Assembly (NCBI GenBank): GCA_016285885.1
Contig: JAEERP010000003.1
Location: 253,510 to 317,509 of the forward strand
Direction: 5' to 3'
From: Paludibacteraceae bacterium
Lineage (GTDB): Bacteria > Bacteroidota > Bacteroidia > Bacteroidales > Paludibacteraceae
DNA length: 64,000 nt
Below, piece after piece: positions 62,340 through 64,000 of this stretch. How positions within the stretch are numbered: position 1 is the first letter of the stretch; the number at the start of each line of letters is the position of its first letter. The translations under genes were made by a program, and so were the position numbers. The notes beneath the pieces are model-generated. The model was given only the letters and a program-made list of their open reading frames with translations, ran no database searches and had not been told where the DNA came from.

Positions 62340-62364
62340 GCGCATGGCATGTCGTGCCATGCGC
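62340..62364. terminator. Hairpin between convergent genes
   Basis: GCGCATGGCA (62340-62349) pairs perfectly with TGCCATGCGC (62355-62364) around TGTCG. T-runs are weak on both sides. It lies 5 nt past the small gene and 15 nt past the stop of the minus-strand gene, so it may serve both. Confidence 0.55.
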
Positions 62365-62378
62365 CTCATCAGTATACA

Positions 62379-62810
62379 TCATTCAATCCATGTATATTCC
62401 AAGTTTGTGGCATCGATCACCAAGGAAAAATGCTTGTCGCCTATTTGTTTCCCTTCAGAGACCTTGCCCGTTATCATGAACGAACCGTATCCGACCCATA
62501 TATCTAAAACGATTAATGAAAGATTATTCTTTCCCCAAAATGAATCAAACTCATCGGCATAGAATCTTTTTCCTCCTGATATCTTCAGGCGTTTCATATC
62601 GTATACATCCAAGTAAGCGGAATACGGTACATTCCCCTCTTCCATTCCATGAAATTCCAGGATCGCTTTGCTACCATGAATGAAATCAGAACGAATATTA
62701 TCAAAACATAGTTGTATGCTATTCTTCGTAAGGACAATCCTATTGATTTCCTGATCATGCATCTGAAATGGAATATTCTCCAAATTTATGTTATATCTCT
62801 CTTTCTTCAT
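62379..62810 (-). CDS. Hypothetical AT-rich protein
   Basis: 143 residues from ATG 62810 (MKKERYNINLEN); ATG at 62834 is an alternative. Soluble, beta-rich look (SKAILEFHGMEEGNVPYSAYLDVYDMKRLKI, LIVLDIWVGYGSFMITGKV). No family recognised; immunity proteins of contact-dependent systems share this size and style, but nothing else supports that. Its base composition is clearly more AT-rich than the leu operon, suggesting separate acquisition. Confidence 0.6.
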   Translation of the reverse strand: MKKERYNINLENIPFQMHDQEINRIVLTKNSIQLCFDNIRSDFIHGSKAILEFHGMEEGNVPYSAYLDVYDMKRLKISGGKRFYADEFDSFWGKNNLSLIVLDIWVGYGSFMITGKVSEGKQIGDKHFSLVIDATNLEYTWIE

Positions 62811-63004
62811 AAAATAGAATGAATTACTTAGCAACTGGCAAGATAGACAATATCATTCGTATTCGTATATCATCTGTTCCTCATATCCGCAAAAATAAGC
62901 GTCATTTCTTAATCTGCCAATTCGTATCCCCGCAATAATATAGCATCAGGAAAATTCTCAACTCTTACCTCTTAATTCTTAACTATATATTACCTTTGCG
63001 GATA

Positions 63005-64000
63005 ATGAGAGAGACGATCGAATATATTATCCGCTTCCTGCTGCATGGCAACGACGACTTGCTGTGCCGTGTGGGTTATACCCGTGACGCTGCGCTCTTC
63101 CCGCAATATGACGTGGTCATCCTTCCTTCGCCTTTCTTCGACGAAGGGGTATATGGGACCCCCCAATCGGAGCCCTCTCTTCCCCTGCCTACGATAGGGG
63201 ATACCCCCATCCTGTTCGGGTCGCCAGAGGTTGAGCAGGTCGGCTCCACGAAGGTCGTCCATGCGGACCTCGTCGCAAGCGCCTACTTCCTCATCTCACG
63301 ATACGAGGAGTACCTTCACCCTGACCGGCACCGCGACGCCCACGGAAGGTTCTCGGGCAGAGAGTCCTTGCCTTACCGGGCGGGCTTCCTCCTCCGCCCC
63401 ATCTTGGATGAATATAGCCTTCTGCTGTTGGGCTGGCTCTCCGAATCCGCCTCCGTCTCCTTCCCTTCCCCAGGGTATGAGCAGATATATCTCACACACG
63501 ATATCGACAGAATCGCCTACTACCGTAACCCAAGGGGTTTTTTGGGCGGAATAAAAAGGAACCTGACCTCCTTCCCCGGACTGAAAAATGTCCTCATGGC
63601 TCCTCTCCGCTTGGCGAACGACCCCGCCTATACCTTCCCTTGGATCATCGAGATGGACAAAAAGGTAAAGGGTGCGCAATCGATCTATTTCGTGAAATCG
63701 GCCATCCGCCAACATGCCAATGACCTGCCTAGCTACTCCCTCGCAGGAAAGGATTTCAAGAGATTGTATACCCTCCTAAAGGAGAACAATGCGCTCTTCG
63801 GACTGCACACGAGCTACCACTCGGGCGAGCACACGGAGACCATCCCCCAAGAGAAAAAACAGTTGGAGGAGGCTATCGACTGCCCAATATCGCTGAACCG
63901 CTGGCACTTCCTCCGTACGTTGCAACCGTCTGATTTCAATGCACTTATAGAAGCAGGCATCCACGATGATTTCACGATGGGCTACGCCGACACCGTGGGG
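63005..64000 (+). CDS. Polysaccharide-deacetylase-like protein, partial (right edge)
   Basis: Open from ATG 63005 to the window end, 332 codons, no stop. An N-terminal region (about 1-150, MRETIEYIIRFLLHGNDDLLCRVGYTRD) precedes the deacetylase core with the motif YLTHDIDRIAYYRN (metal-binding Asp pair) and LFGLHTSYHSGEHT (histidine motif). It probably removes acetyl groups from a surface glycan or peptidoglycan. The end of the domain is outside the window. Confidence 0.8.
   Translation, partial: MRETIEYIIRFLLHGNDDLLCRVGYTRDAALFPQYDVVILPSPFFDEGVYGTPQSEPSLPLPTIGDTPILFGSPEVEQVGSTKVVHADLVASAYFLISRYEEYLHPDRHRDAHGRFSGRESLPYRAGFLLRPILDEYSLLLLGWLSESASVSFPSPGYEQIYLTHDIDRIAYYRNPRGFLGGIKRNLTSFPGLKNVLMAPLRLANDPAYTFPWIIEMDKKVKGAQSIYFVKSAIRQHANDLPSYSLAGKDFKRLYTLLKENNALFGLHTSYHSGEHTETIPQEKKQLEEAIDCPISLNRWHFLRTLQPSDFNALIEAGIHDDFTMGYADTVG

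Overview
The window looks like chromosomal DNA of a member of the order Bacteroidales (Bacteroidota). The evidence is the RprX/RprY two-component pair, BspA-type DUF285 repeat proteins, a DUF4143 ATPase, DUF3256, DUF4296 and DUF5715 proteins, lipoproteins with short lipoboxes, and many promoter elements of the form TAnnTTTG. I cannot resolve family or genus from sequence alone. No rRNA, tRNA, CRISPR array, phage or intact insertion sequence was seen.

Layout. 0-4 kb: two minus-strand surface repeat proteins, the first cut by the left edge. 4.2-7.5 kb: two small TonB C-terminal proteins, then RNase G, a 29-residue basic protein and an HU-like protein on the minus strand. 7.8-15 kb: acetyltransferase, hotdog thioesterase, M15-like lipoprotein, recO, a DksA-like protein, lspA, a DUF4296 lipoprotein, folA, a membrane acyltransferase. 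15-26 kb, minus strand: a glycosyltransferase, a TM2 / DUF2752 / Tic20-like-M48 cluster, an alpha-2-macroglobulin with DUF3256, and a FemAB-like protein with CstA. 27-34 kb, plus strand: a large MscS-type channel, a rhomboid protease, an MmcQ/YjbR protein and a GH43-CBM6 enzyme. 34-39 kb: argC, a DUF4143 ATPase bracketed by two different tandem-repeat arrays, and rprXY. 39-50 kb: a CPA2 antiporter, a 1411-residue acyl-CoA dehydratase activase fusion, prfB with a programmed +1 frameshift, ddl and mrp. 50-54 kb: a gene-free stretch with several RNA hairpins, then argD, a HisE protein with a dead HisI half, a TerB-DnaJ protein, a glycosyltransferase and a convergent MFS transporter. 55.7-62 kb: the leucine operon leuA-leuC-leuD-second synthase-leuB behind a leader-peptide attenuator. 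62-64 kb: two small unknown genes and a polysaccharide-deacetylase-like protein cut by the right edge.

How genes fit together. The leucine operon holds every step from 2-ketoisovalerate to the leucine precursor. Its leader encodes a 22-residue peptide with seven Ile and four Leu codons, followed by mutually exclusive antiterminator and terminator hairpins, so transcription should rise when charged Ile-tRNA or Leu-tRNA falls. argC and argD belong to one pathway but lie 16 kb apart. rng, the 29-residue ribosomal-protein-like gene, prfB and recO are core information-processing genes. The rest is mostly envelope biology.

The most unusual items are the leucine attenuator, the repeat-bracketed DUF4143 ATPase at 35.0-36.5 kb, the cysteine-free HisI-HisE protein, and the apparently transcribed but gene-free region at 50.1-50.7 kb.
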